Of a stretch of 64,000 nucleotides of DNA, positions 32,906 to 41,505 are shown in pieces. Within the stretch, counting starts at the first letter, position 1. Each line of letters starts with the position of its first letter. Source of the DNA: Pseudomonas farsensis (GTDB lineage: Bacteria; Pseudomonadota; Gammaproteobacteria; Pseudomonadales; Pseudomonadaceae); the NCBI RefSeq assembly GCF_014268805.2, contig NZ_JABWRF020000003.1, positions 276,001 through 340,000 of the forward strand. The letters are read 5' to 3'. The notes under the pieces were generated by a model. The model saw only the letters and a list, made by a program, of their open reading frames with translations. It was not told the DNA's origin and ran no database searches. The translations under genes and the position numbers were made by a program.

Positions 32906-33688
32906 TCAGGCCGAAATGCGCGGCAGGGTGTCATCCTTGCGCAGGGTAAAGATCTCGTAGCCGGTCGCGGTCACCACGAGGGTGTGCTCCCACTGCGCCG
33001 AGAGCTTGCGGTCCTTGGTGATGGCGGTCCAGCCATCGCCCAGCACCTTGGTGTCGGCCTTGCCCTGGTTGATCATCGGCTCGATGGTGAAGGTCATGCC
33101 TTCCTTGAGCTCCATGCCGGTGCCGGCGCGGCCGTAGTGCAGGATTTGCGGCTCTTCATGGAACACCTTGCCGATGCCGTGGCCACAGAACTCGCGCACC
33201 ACCGAAAAACCATTTTTTTCGGCATGCTTCTGGATCACTTCACCGATGTCGCCCAGGCGGCAGCCAGGCTTGACCAGCTCGATGGCCTTGTAGAGGCATT
33301 CCTGGGTGACCTTGGACAGGCGCTCGGCCCATGGCGCAACGGTGCCGACGTGGAACATGCGGCTGGTATCGCCGTGGTAGCCGTTCTTGATCACGGTCAC
33401 GTCGATGTTGAGCGTGTCGCCATCCTTGAGCGGCTTGTCGTTGGGGATGCCGTGACAGACCACGTGGTTGATCGAGGTGCAGATCGACTTCGGGTAGCCC
33501 TTGTAGTTGAGCGGTGCCGGGATCGCCTGCTGGACGTTGACGATGTAGTCGTGGCAGATGCGGTCGAGCTCTTCGGTGGTGACACCGGGCTTGACGTGCT
33601 CTTCGATCATTTCCAGCACTTCGGCGGCCAGGCGGCCGGCGATGCGCATCTGTTCGATGTCTTCTGCGGTCTTGATGGTGACGGTCAT
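32906..33688 (-). CDS. map: Methionine aminopeptidase, type I
   Basis: Map removes the initiator methionine from nascent proteins. The 260-residue product starts at ATG 33688-33686, giving MTVTIKTAEDIEQMR; an upstream extension is not conserved in character. Metal ligands are Asp96, Asp107, His170, Glu203 and Glu234, and His79 is the usual active-site histidine. It has no N-terminal extension, as expected of type Ia. It is divergent from rpsB, a very common arrangement in gammaproteobacteria, and shares a 322-bp regulatory region with it. Confidence 0.97.
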   Translation of the reverse strand: MTVTIKTAEDIEQMRIAGRLAAEVLEMIEEHVKPGVTTEELDRICHDYIVNVQQAIPAPLNYKGYPKSICTSINHVVCHGIPNDKPLKDGDTLNIDVTVIKNGYHGDTSRMFHVGTVAPWAERLSKVTQECLYKAIELVKPGCRLGDIGEVIQKHAEKNGFSVVREFCGHGIGKVFHEEPQILHYGRAGTGMELKEGMTFTIEPMINQGKADTKVLGDGWTAITKDRKLSAQWEHTLVVTATGYEIFTLRKDDTLPRISA

Positions 33689-33837
33689 TACAGGCTCTCT
33701 AGCGGCGCCGCGTACGGCGCGAACGATACGGAAAGGCCTCATTCTAACAGAGGGTGGCCGCAAACAGGCAGCACGGCCCGGCGCAGGGCGCTTTTGCAGG
33801 TTGCAGTCGCCTTGAACGGCAAGCTGCTTAAAGTCAG

Positions 33838-33866
33838 TTCCGTCCGGGCGCGGTCTGTGGTATAAA
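33838..33866 (+). promoter_or_regulatory. Candidate rpsB promoter
   Basis: TATAAA (33861-33866) is a good -10, 17 bases after a weak -35 (TTCCGT, 33838-33843). The discriminator GTGCGCCG is GC-rich, as at stringently controlled ribosomal promoters. It implies a 5' leader of about 140 bases. Confidence 0.5.
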
Positions 33867-33878
33867 GTGCGCCGCTTT

Positions 33879-34005
33879 CAGGGGACGACCCCTGTGAGCT
33901 TAAACCCACACACGTGTCGACACGATGGCCTGGGTGCCCCGCTTCCTACGGACGCGCGGGTTGGTCATTGGGATGCGTGGAGGCCCAACCCGACTTATCA
34001 AGGAA
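33879..34005 (+). ncRNA. Candidate rpsB leader (autoregulatory S2 binding site)
   Basis: The long untranslated leader begins with a perfect hairpin, CAGGGG-ACGA-CCCCTG (33879-33894), and further on holds GGTGCCCCGCTTCC and GGACGCGCGGG blocks that can pair. Gammaproteobacterial rpsB leaders are known to be bound by ribosomal protein S2 for feedback control. Assignment here is by position and structure only. A covariance search against the known leader would decide. Confidence 0.45.
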
Positions 34006-34010
34006 CTATC

Positions 34011-34748
34011 ATGTCCCAAGTCAACATGCGCGATATGCTGAAGGCCGGTGTGCACTTCGGTCACCAGACCCGTTACTGGAACCCGAAAATGAACAAGTTC
34101 ATCTTCGGTGCGCGCAACAAGATTCACATCATCAACCTGGAAAAAACCCTGCCTATGTTCAACGACGCCCTGGCGTTCGTAGAGCGTCTGGCTCAGGGCA
34201 AGAACAAGATCATGTTCGTCGGCACCAAGCGTTCCGCCGGCAAGATCGTCGCCGAGCAAGCTGCTCGTTGCGGTTCGCCATACGTTGATCACCGCTGGTT
34301 GGGCGGCATGCTGACCAACTACAAAACCATCCGTGCATCGATCAAGCGTCTGCGTGATCTGGAAGTCCAGGCTGAAGATGGCACTTTCACCAAGCTGACC
34401 AAGAAAGAAGCCCTGATGCGTTCGCGCGATCTGGAAAAACTGGATCGCAGCCTGGGCGGCATCAAGGACATGGGCGGTCTGCCAGACGCTCTGTTCGTCA
34501 TCGACGTTGATCACGAGCGCATCGCGATCACCGAAGCCAACAAACTGGGTATCCCGGTTATTGGTGTTGTCGATACCAACAGCAGCCCAGAAGGCGTTGA
34601 CTACGTCATTCCAGGCAACGACGACGCCATTCGCGCCATCGAGCTGTACATGACTTCGATGGCTGACGCTGTCATCCGCGGCCGCAACCACGTTGCTGGC
34701 GGCACCGAAGTCTACGCTGAAGAAGCGGCTGCACCTGCTGCTGAGTAA
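34011..34748 (+). CDS. rpsB: 30S ribosomal protein S2
   Basis: S2 is a late-assembling 30S protein that is needed to bring S1 to the ribosome. The 245-residue product starts at ATG 34011, preceded by AAGGA, and reads SQVNMRDMLKAGVHFGHQTRYWNPKM, the invariant S2 N-terminus; a longer upstream frame is the leader. DALFVIDVDHERIAITEANKLGIPVIGVVDTN is intact. Codon use is strongly biased, as expected for a highly expressed gene. A classical terminator follows, so tsf probably also relies on readthrough or its own promoter. Confidence 0.98.
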   Translation: MSQVNMRDMLKAGVHFGHQTRYWNPKMNKFIFGARNKIHIINLEKTLPMFNDALAFVERLAQGKNKIMFVGTKRSAGKIVAEQAARCGSPYVDHRWLGGMLTNYKTIRASIKRLRDLEVQAEDGTFTKLTKKEALMRSRDLEKLDRSLGGIKDMGGLPDALFVIDVDHERIAITEANKLGIPVIGVVDTNSSPEGVDYVIPGNDDAIRAIELYMTSMADAVIRGRNHVAGGTEVYAEEAAAPAAE

Positions 34749-34773
34749 TAGGCGCTAGCGTCTGACTTGGCAC

Positions 34774-34802
34774 GCAAAAAGGGGGCTTGGCCCCCTTTTT
34801 GC
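34774..34802 (+). terminator. Intrinsic terminator after rpsB
   Basis: GGGGGC (34781-34786) pairs with GCCCCC (34790-34795) across TTG, extended by A5 and T5 and an outer GC pair; the run ends in T5. It is symmetrical enough to work on either strand and probably attenuates transcription into tsf. Confidence 0.85.
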
Positions 34803-34935
34803 CACCTTGAAATCCTGCTGCAGCAACCGCCCCGCATCATGGGTGCGCAGATGCACAAGGCAGCGGATTCGCAGAATTTTAACGCCCGTCACAAGCGGGT
34901 GGAATGGTTGAAAAACTTTCCAAGAGGATTTTGAA

Positions 34936-35799
34936 ATGGCAGCAATTACTGCAGCGCTGGTCAAAGAACTGCGCGAGCGTACTGGCGAAGGCATGATGGA
35001 TTGCAAAAAGGCCCTGGAAAAGGCCGACGGCGACATCGAAAAAGCCATTGACGACATGCGCGCCTCGGGCGCCATCAAGGCCGCCAAAAAGGCTGGCAAC
35101 GTCGCTGCCGAAGGCGCTATCGCCATCAAGGCCGACGACAAGTCTGCCGTGCTGGTCGAAGTCAACTCGCAGACCGACTTCCTGGCCCTGCAAGACGACT
35201 TCAAGACCTTCGTCGCTGAAAGCGTCGAGCAAGCCTTCGCCGATAAGCTGACCGATGCCGCTCCGCTGATCGCTTCCCGTGAAGCTGCTCGCGAAGCCCT
35301 GGTTGCCAAGGTTGGCGAAAACGTCAACATTCGCCGCCTGGTGCGCGTTGAAGGTGACGTTGTCGGCACCTACCTGCACGGCAACAAGATCGGCGTTGCT
35401 GTGGTTCTGAAAGGCGGTGATGTTCAGCTGGCCAAAGAAATCGCCATGCACGTTGCAGCTTCGAACCCGGAATTCCTGGATGCATCGGAAATCTCCGCCG
35501 AAGCCATCGAGCGCGAGAAAGCCGTCTTCCTGCAGCTGAACGCTGACAAGATCGCTGGCAAGCCAGAAAACATCGTTGAGAACATGATCAACGGCCGTAT
35601 CACCAAGTTCAAAGCCGAAGCGTCGCTCAAAGAGCAAGCCTTCGTCATGAACCCGGAGATCAAAGTCGGCGAACTGGCCAAGAAAGCCGGTGCCGAAATC
35701 GTTTCCTTCACCTACTTCAAAGTAGGCGAAGGCATCGAGAAGCCGGTCGACAACTTCGCTGAAGAAGTTGCTGCCCAGCTGGCTGCTGCCAAGCAGTAA
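34936..35799 (+). CDS. tsf: Elongation factor Ts
   Basis: EF-Ts exchanges GDP for GTP on EF-Tu. The 287-residue product begins AAITAALVKELRERTGEGMMDCKKALEKADGD, the N-terminal UBA-like domain. The core with the TDF motif (VEVNSQTDFLALQDDF) contacts EF-Tu, and the C-terminal region is full length. A ribosome site (AGAGGA) lies nine bases before ATG 34936. It follows rpsB as in most bacteria and is separated from pyrH by three consecutive hairpins. Confidence 0.98.
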   Translation: MAAITAALVKELRERTGEGMMDCKKALEKADGDIEKAIDDMRASGAIKAAKKAGNVAAEGAIAIKADDKSAVLVEVNSQTDFLALQDDFKTFVAESVEQAFADKLTDAAPLIASREAAREALVAKVGENVNIRRLVRVEGDVVGTYLHGNKIGVAVVLKGGDVQLAKEIAMHVAASNPEFLDASEISAEAIEREKAVFLQLNADKIAGKPENIVENMINGRITKFKAEASLKEQAFVMNPEIKVGELAKKAGAEIVSFTYFKVGEGIEKPVDNFAEEVAAQLAAAKQ

Positions 35800-35820
35800 G
35801 ACAGCCCCGTCTGTCGCCCC

Positions 35821-35854
35821 AAAGAGGCTGCCCGCTCACGCGCGCAGCCTCTTT
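35821..35854 (+). terminator. Hairpin 1 after tsf
   Basis: AAAGAGGCTGC (35821-35831) pairs perfectly with GCAGCCTCTTT (35844-35854) around a 12-base loop. A weak T run (CTTTGTC) is inside the 3' arm. This is the most terminator-like of the three hairpins here. Confidence 0.7.
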
Positions 35855-35861
35855 GTCAAAA

Positions 35862-35910
35862 CGAGCAACGGTTTATAAGCCCGTTGCTCGCTGGCACTGA
35901 AGCAGTGCCA
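35862..35910 (+). repeat. Hairpins 2 and 3 between tsf and pyrH
   Basis: CGAGCAACGG (35862-35871) pairs with CCGTTGCTCG (35881-35890), and at once TGGCACTG (35892-35899) pairs with CAGTGCCA (35903-35910). Both are perfect stems. Neither is followed by a T tract, so they look like RNA structure elements rather than terminators. Confidence 0.65.
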
Positions 35911-35978
35911 CGCTACAGTTAGCAGGCTGCAAACAGCCCGCACGAATTTTCTACAGTACGCCGCAGGAGAGACTCGCA

Positions 35979-36722
35979 ATGGCTCAGCAGGTGAGTGGTC
36001 GCCAACCTCGCTATAAACGCATTTTGCTCAAACTTAGCGGCGAGGCCCTGATGGGCTCGGAAGACTTCGGGATCGACCCGAAGGTGCTCGATCGCATGGC
36101 CCTGGAAGTCGGCCAGTTGGTTGGTATCGGTGTCCAGGTTGGCCTGGTGATCGGTGGTGGCAACCTGTTCCGCGGTGCAGCGCTCAGCGCAGCCGGCATG
36201 GACCGTGTTACCGGTGACCACATGGGCATGCTGGCCACGGTGATGAACGCCCTGGCCATGCGCGACGCCCTGGAGCGCTCGAACATCCCGGCGCTGGTCA
36301 TGTCGGCCATTTCCATGGTCGGTGTCACCGATCATTACGATCGCCGCAAAGCTATTCGTCACCTCAACTCCGGTGATGTGGTAATTTTCTCCGCCGGTAC
36401 CGGCAACCCGTTCTTCACCACCGACTCCGCAGCCTGCCTGCGCGCCATCGAAATCGATGCTGACGTGGTGCTGAAGGCGACCAAGGTCGATGGCGTGTAC
36501 ACTGCCGATCCATTCAAGGACCCGCATGCCGAGAAATTCGATCACCTCACCTACGACGAGGTGCTCGACCGCAAGCTCGGCGTCATGGACCTGACCGCAA
36601 TCTGCCTGTGCCGCGACCACAAGATGCCATTGCGGGTATTCAACATGAACAAGCCTGGCGCCCTGCTTAACATCGTGGTGGGTGGCGCTGAAGGTACTCT
36701 GATCGAGGAAGGCCAAGCATGA
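35979..36722 (+). CDS. pyrH: UMP kinase
   Basis: PyrH phosphorylates UMP to UDP with ATP and is essential for pyrimidine supply. The 247-residue protein is of the bacterial hexameric amino-acid-kinase type: YKRILLKLSGEALMG at the N-terminus, VIGGGNLFRGA for phosphate binding, DHMGMLATVMNALAM at the allosteric side, and VVLKATKVDGVYTADP. A GGAG ribosome site lies before ATG 35979. Its stop overlaps the frr start by 4 bases (ATGA). Confidence 0.97.
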   Translation: MAQQVSGRQPRYKRILLKLSGEALMGSEDFGIDPKVLDRMALEVGQLVGIGVQVGLVIGGGNLFRGAALSAAGMDRVTGDHMGMLATVMNALAMRDALERSNIPALVMSAISMVGVTDHYDRRKAIRHLNSGDVVIFSAGTGNPFFTTDSAACLRAIEIDADVVLKATKVDGVYTADPFKDPHAEKFDHLTYDEVLDRKLGVMDLTAICLCRDHKMPLRVFNMNKPGALLNIVVGGAEGTLIEEGQA

Positions 36723-37276
36723 TCAACGACATCAAGAAAGACGCGCAGGAGCGCATGGGCAAGTCCATCGAGGCGCTGGGTCGCCACCTGGCTTCCATCC
36801 GCACCGGCCGTGCCCACCCAAGCATCCTGGACAGCGTCAAGGTCACGGCCTGGGGCAGCGAAATGCCGCTCAACCAGGTGGCTGCGATCAGCGTCGAAGA
36901 CGCGCGCACCCTGAAGATCGTCGCCCACGACAAGAACCTCAGCGCCGCCATCGAGAAGGCCATCCTGACCTCGGACCTGGGCCTGAACCCGTCCAGCGCC
37001 GGCACCACCATCCGTGTGCCGATGCCTGCCCTGACCGAGGAAACCCGCAAGGGCTACACCAAGCAGGCCAGCGCTGTCGCCGAAGACGCCAAGGTCGCCG
37101 TGCGCAACGTGCGCCGTGACGCCCTGGCCGACCTCAAGAAGCTGACCAAGGACAAGGCCATCAGCGAAGACGAAGAACGTCGCGCTGCTGACGAGATCCA
37201 GAAGCTGACCGACAAGTTCGTCGCCGATGTCGACGCTGCGTTCAAAGCCAAGGAAAAGGACCTGTTGGCCGTCTAA
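36719..37276 (+). CDS. frr: Ribosome recycling factor
   Basis: RRF splits post-termination ribosomes together with EF-G and IF3. The 185-residue length is standard. MGKSIEALGRHLASIRTGRAHPSILD lies in helix 1, and VRNVRRDALADLKKL near residue 130 is the family signature. Translation is coupled to pyrH by the 4-base overlap, and uppS begins 15 bases after the stop. The protein is full length with no anomaly. Confidence 0.98.
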   Translation: MINDIKKDAQERMGKSIEALGRHLASIRTGRAHPSILDSVKVTAWGSEMPLNQVAAISVEDARTLKIVAHDKNLSAAIEKAILTSDLGLNPSSAGTTIRVPMPALTEETRKGYTKQASAVAEDAKVAVRNVRRDALADLKKLTKDKAISEDEERRAADEIQKLTDKFVADVDAAFKAKEKDLLAV

Positions 37277-37291
37277 GGTCGAGGTTTCTTA

Positions 37292-38047
37292 ATGGAAAAG
37301 ACCAAGCTGGCGGCACCGGGTTCGGTGCCGCGTCACGTCGCTATCATCATGGATGGCAACAACCGCTGGGCGAAGAAGCGTCTGCTGCCCGGCGTTGCCG
37401 GGCACAAGGCTGGCGTGGATGCCGTCCGTGCGGTGATCGAGGTGTGCGCCGAGGCGAAGGTCGAAGTGCTCACCCTGTTCGCCTTCTCCAGCGAGAACTG
37501 GCAGCGCCCGGCCGAAGAGGTCGGGGCGTTGATGGAGCTGTTCTTCACCGCTTTGCGCCGTGAGGCGCGGCGCTTGAACGACAACAACATTTCGCTGCGT
37601 ATCATTGGCGACCGCTCGCGCTTTCACCCTGAATTGCAGGCGGCAATGCGCGAAGCCGAGGCGGCCACTGTTGGCAGCAACCGTTTCATCCTGCAGATCG
37701 CGGCCAATTATGGCGGCCAATGGGATATCGCCCAGGCTGCACAGCGGCTGGCGCGCGAGGTCCAGGCTGGGCATCTGCGCCCTGAGGACATCACCCCCGA
37801 GCTGCTGCAAACTTGCCTGGCAACCGGCGACCTGCCGCTGCCGGACCTGTGCATCCGTACCGGTGGTGAGCGGCGTATCAGCAATTTCCTGCTGTGGCAG
37901 CTGGCCTATGCCGAGCTGTACTTCTCCGACCTTTTCTGGCCGGACTTCAAACACGAGGCCATGCGCACCGCGCTGGCCGATTTCGCTTCGCGCCAGCGCC
38001 GCTTCGGTAAGACCAGCGAGCAGGTCGAGGCTGGAGCCCGTGCTTAA
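37292..38047 (+). CDS. uppS: Undecaprenyl diphosphate synthase
   Basis: UppS condenses isopentenyl diphosphate with farnesyl diphosphate to give the C55 lipid carrier used for cell wall and LPS O-antigen. The 251-residue cis-prenyltransferase shows HVAIIMDGNNRWAKKR (catalytic Asp21), FAFSSENWQRP and the C-terminal RTGGERRISNFLLWQLAYAELYF. The stop shares a base with the cdsA start (TAATG), so the two genes are tightly linked. Confidence 0.97.
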   Translation: MEKTKLAAPGSVPRHVAIIMDGNNRWAKKRLLPGVAGHKAGVDAVRAVIEVCAEAKVEVLTLFAFSSENWQRPAEEVGALMELFFTALRREARRLNDNNISLRIIGDRSRFHPELQAAMREAEAATVGSNRFILQIAANYGGQWDIAQAAQRLAREVQAGHLRPEDITPELLQTCLATGDLPLPDLCIRTGGERRISNFLLWQLAYAELYFSDLFWPDFKHEAMRTALADFASRQRRFGKTSEQVEAGARA

Positions 38048-38862
38048 TGCTTAAACAACGCATCATTACCGCGCTGATCCTGCTGCCGGTCGCCCTGTGC
38101 GGCTTCTTCCTGCTCAACGGCGGGGACTTCGCACTGTTCATCGGCCTGGTGGTGACGCTGGGTGCCTGGGAATGGGCGCGTCTGGCCGGGCTTGCAGCCC
38201 AGCCGCTGCGCATTGCCTACGCCGCTGTCGTCGCCGGTGGCCTGATGCTGCTGTACATCTTGCCGGAGCTTGCACCGTGGGTGCTGGGCGCCTCGGTGAT
38301 CTGGTGGGCGCTGGCGACCTGGCTGGTGCTGACCTATCCACGCAGCAACGAAATGTGGGCCAGCGCCGCCTGTCGTCTGCTGATCGGCCTGCTGGTGCTG
38401 TTGCCGGCCTGGCAAGGGTTGGTGCTGCTCAAGCACTGGCCGCTGGGCAACTGGCTGATCCTCGCCGTCATGGTGCTGGTGTGGGCTGCCGATATCGGCG
38501 CGTATTTCTCCGGGCGTGCCTTCGGCAAGCGCAAGCTGGCACCGCAGGTCAGCCCCGGCAAGAGCTGGGAAGGTGTCTATGGCGGCATGGTGGTCAGCCT
38601 GCTGATTACCCTGGGCGTTGGCCTGAGCCGCGACTGGAGCATTGGCCAACTGCTGCTGGGCCTGTTGGGCGCGGTAGTGGTGGTGATGTCGTCGGTGGTC
38701 GGTGACCTGACCGAAAGCATGTTCAAGCGCCGCGAGGGCATCAAGGACAGCAGCAACCTGTTGCCGGGCCATGGCGGCGTGCTTGATCGCATCGACAGCC
38801 TGACCGCCGCCATCCCGATGTTCGCCGTGCTGCTGTGGGCTGCTGAATGGGGTGTGATGTGA
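38047..38862 (+). CDS. cdsA: Phosphatidate cytidylyltransferase
   Basis: CdsA makes CDP-diacylglycerol from phosphatidic acid and CTP in the inner membrane. The 271-residue protein has about eight membrane helices and the full signature near the C-terminus: SMFKRREGIKDSSNLLPGHG followed by GVLDRIDS, with the metal-binding Asp residues. The N-terminal LKQRIITALILLPVALCGFFLLN is the first helix. It overlaps uppS by one base and dxr by 4 bases (GTGA), in the conserved order. Confidence 0.96.
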   Translation: MLKQRIITALILLPVALCGFFLLNGGDFALFIGLVVTLGAWEWARLAGLAAQPLRIAYAAVVAGGLMLLYILPELAPWVLGASVIWWALATWLVLTYPRSNEMWASAACRLLIGLLVLLPAWQGLVLLKHWPLGNWLILAVMVLVWAADIGAYFSGRAFGKRKLAPQVSPGKSWEGVYGGMVVSLLITLGVGLSRDWSIGQLLLGLLGAVVVVMSSVVGDLTESMFKRREGIKDSSNLLPGHGGVLDRIDSLTAAIPMFAVLLWAAEWGVM

Positions 38863-40049
38863 GTCATCCGCAGCGCATTACCGTGCTGGGGGCCACCGGC
38901 TCCATCGGTTTGAGCACCTTGGATGTCATCGCCCGTCACCCGGACCGCTACCAGGTATTCGCGCTGAGCGGCTATTCGCGCGTCGATGAGTTGCTGGCCC
39001 TGTGCCTGCGCCATCGCCCGGCGTTTGCCGTGCTGCCCAGCAGCGAGGCTGCTGCGCGGCTGCGTGAAGGGCTGCGGGCTGCGGGCTGTGACACCGAAGT
39101 GCTGGAAGGCGAGGGTGGCTTGTGCCAGGTGGCGGCGGCCCCGGAAGTGGATGCGGTGATGGCGGCCATTGTCGGCGCAGCGGGTTTGCGCCCGACGCTG
39201 GCGGCGGTTGAAGCCGGCAAGAAGGTGCTGCTGGCCAACAAAGAGGCCCTGGTAATGTCCGGGGCGCTGTTCATGGACGCGGTGCGCCGCAGTGGCGCGG
39301 TACTGCTGCCCATCGACAGCGAGCACAACGCGATTTTCCAGTGCATGCCCGGCGACTACGCCCGTGGCTTGAGTGCGGTCGGGGTGCGGCGCATCCTGCT
39401 GACGGCCTCAGGCGGCCCGTTCCGTGAAACGCCGGCTGCTGCGCTGCAGGATGTTACCCCCGAGCAGGCCTGCGCCCACCCCAATTGGTCGATGGGGCGC
39501 AAGATTTCCGTCGATTCGGCGAGCATGATGAACAAGGGCCTTGAGTTGATCGAGGCCTGCTGGCTGTTCGATGCAGCGCCGAGCCAGGTAGAAGTGGTGG
39601 TGCACCCGCAGAGCGTGATCCACTCGCTGGTCGATTACATCGACGGTTCGGTGCTCGCTCAGTTGGGTAACCCGGACATGCGCACCCCCATTGCCAATGC
39701 CTTGGCCTGGCCTGAGCGCATTGACTCGGGCGTTGCCCCGCTGGACCTGTTCAGCATCGCCCGTCTGGATTTCCAGGCCCCCGACGAACAGCGCTTCCCT
39801 TGCCTGCGCCTGGCGCGTCAGGCTGCCGAGGCCGGCAACAGTGCACCAGCGGTGCTCAATGCCGCCAATGAAGTGGCGGTCGACGCCTTCTTGCAGCGGC
39901 GCATTCGCTTCCCCGAGATCGCGAGTATGATCGAGCAGGTACTGGAGCAAGAGCCTGTGCTGCCTGTTGCCACGCTCGATGCCGTATTCGCTGCCGACCA
40001 ACGTGCCCGGGAGCTTTCCCGCGAGTGGCTGCGGCGCCACGGCCGCTGA
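38859..40049 (+). CDS. dxr: 1-deoxy-D-xylulose 5-phosphate reductoisomerase
   Basis: Dxr (IspC) converts DXP to MEP with NADPH, the committed step of the non-mevalonate isoprenoid pathway, and is the target of fosmidomycin. The 396-residue product most likely starts at GTG 38859, overlapping the cdsA stop as GTGA and giving VSHPQRITVLGATGSIG. ATG 38847 in the same frame would add four residues and lies inside cdsA. The NADPH motif GATGSIG, LANKEALVMSG, PIDSEHNAIFQC and MNKGLELIEA are all present. Later pathway genes ispD and ispF lie at 59.5 and 63.3 kb. Confidence 0.95.
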   Translation: MSHPQRITVLGATGSIGLSTLDVIARHPDRYQVFALSGYSRVDELLALCLRHRPAFAVLPSSEAAARLREGLRAAGCDTEVLEGEGGLCQVAAAPEVDAVMAAIVGAAGLRPTLAAVEAGKKVLLANKEALVMSGALFMDAVRRSGAVLLPIDSEHNAIFQCMPGDYARGLSAVGVRRILLTASGGPFRETPAAALQDVTPEQACAHPNWSMGRKISVDSASMMNKGLELIEACWLFDAAPSQVEVVVHPQSVIHSLVDYIDGSVLAQLGNPDMRTPIANALAWPERIDSGVAPLDLFSIARLDFQAPDEQRFPCLRLARQAAEAGNSAPAVLNAANEVAVDAFLQRRIRFPEIASMIEQVLEQEPVLPVATLDAVFAADQRARELSREWLRRHGR

Positions 40050-40076
40050 CCGCCAGCACGCCACCGGAGAACTGAC

Positions 40077-41429
40077 ATGTCTGCGCTTTACATGATTATT
40101 GGCACCCTGGTGGCACTGGGCGTGCTGGTCACGTTCCACGAGTTTGGCCACTTCTGGGTGGCGCGCCGTTGTGGCGTGAAGGTATTGCGCTTCTCGGTAG
40201 GCTTCGGCACGCCGCTGCTGCGCTGGCACGACCGCCACGGCACCGAGTTCGTGGTCGCGGCAATTCCGTTGGGCGGCTACGTCAAGATGCTCGACGAGCG
40301 CGAAGGCGACGTGCCGGCGGCGCTGGCCGGGCAGTCGTTCAACCGCAAATCGGTCCGCCAGCGTATCGCCATCGTCGCGGCGGGGCCCATTGCCAACTTC
40401 CTGCTGGCCATCCTGTTCTTCTGGTTGATCGCCATGTTGGGCACCCAGCAGGTGCGCCCGGTCATCGGCACGGTCGAGTCGGGCAGCCTGGCGGCGAGCG
40501 CAGGCCTGGTTGCCGGGCAGGAAATCGTCGCCATTGACGGCAAACCGACCAACGGCTGGTCGGCGGTCAATCTGCAACTGGTACGCCGGCTGGGTGAAAG
40601 CGGCACCCTGCGCGTCAATGTGCTGGATGAAGGCGCAACCACGCCGCGCCAGTACGACATTGCACTCAATGCCTGGCTCAAGGGCGCCGACGAGCCTGAC
40701 CCGATTACCTCGCTGGGCCTGCGCCCATGGCGCCCTGCGGTGCTCCCGGTGCTGGCCGAGATTGACCCGCAAGGGCCGGCGGCTGCGGCCGGGCTCAAGA
40801 GCGGTGACACCTTGCTCGCCCTGGATGGCGCGGCGCTGGCCGACTGGCAGCAAGTGGTCGATGCGGTCCGAGCGCGCCCTGACAGCAAGGTCAGCCTGCG
40901 TATCGAGCGTGATGGCGCCCAGTTGGATGTGCCGGTAACCCTGGCTCGCAAGGGCGAGGGCAAGGCTGCCGGGGGTTACCTGGGGGCAGGCGTGAAAGCC
41001 GGCCAGTGGCCAGCGCCGATGCTGCGCGAGGTCAGCTACGGTCCGCTCGATGCGGTAGGGGAGGCCTTCTCGCGTACCTGGAACATGAGCGTGCTCACCG
41101 TTGAATCGCTGAAGAAAATGCTCTTCGGGGAGCTCTCGGTAAAAAACTTGAGCGGACCGATAACCATTGCTAAAGTGGCGGGCGCTTCAGCCCAGTCGGG
41201 TATCGGGGATTTCCTGAATTTCCTGGCCTATCTGAGCATAAGCCTAGGGGTTCTGAATTTGCTGCCCATCCCGGTACTGGATGGCGGCCATTTGCTGTTT
41301 TACCTGATCGAGTGGGCCCGAGGTCGTCCGCTATCGGATCGGGTACAAGGTTGGGGGGTCCAGATCGGTATCAGTTTGGTCGTAGGGGTGATGTTGCTCG
41401 CCCTGATCAACGATCTGGGTCGACTATAA
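40077..41429 (+). CDS. rseP: Site-2 protease RseP
   Basis: RseP is an inner-membrane zinc protease that cuts anti-sigma factors (MucA or RseA) within the membrane to release the envelope-stress sigma factor. The 450-residue protein has the zinc site His21-Glu22-x-x-His25 in helix 1, two PDZ domains (about 110-300), and the C-terminal NLLPIPVLDGGHLLFY with the third zinc ligand Asp. In P. aeruginosa the orthologue is called MucP. The gene precedes bamA, as in most gammaproteobacteria. Confidence 0.97.
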   Translation: MSALYMIIGTLVALGVLVTFHEFGHFWVARRCGVKVLRFSVGFGTPLLRWHDRHGTEFVVAAIPLGGYVKMLDEREGDVPAALAGQSFNRKSVRQRIAIVAAGPIANFLLAILFFWLIAMLGTQQVRPVIGTVESGSLAASAGLVAGQEIVAIDGKPTNGWSAVNLQLVRRLGESGTLRVNVLDEGATTPRQYDIALNAWLKGADEPDPITSLGLRPWRPAVLPVLAEIDPQGPAAAAGLKSGDTLLALDGAALADWQQVVDAVRARPDSKVSLRIERDGAQLDVPVTLARKGEGKAAGGYLGAGVKAGQWPAPMLREVSYGPLDAVGEAFSRTWNMSVLTVESLKKMLFGELSVKNLSGPITIAKVAGASAQSGIGDFLNFLAYLSISLGVLNLLPIPVLDGGHLLFYLIEWARGRPLSDRVQGWGVQIGISLVVGVMLLALINDLGRL

Positions 41430-41448
41430 AAGCTTCGCTCATTCGCGA

Positions 41449-41482
41449 AACCCGCCACGTTGTCTGCGGCGGGTTGTTTATT
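41449..41482 (+). terminator. Hairpin between rseP and bamA
   Basis: AACCCGCC (41449-41456) pairs with GGCGGGTT (41468-41475), followed by GTTTATT. The loop is 11 bases. It is a plausible weak terminator that would separate bamA expression from rseP. Confidence 0.65.
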
Positions 41483-41505
41483 GCCAGTTGGAATAAAAGG
41501 ACTTC

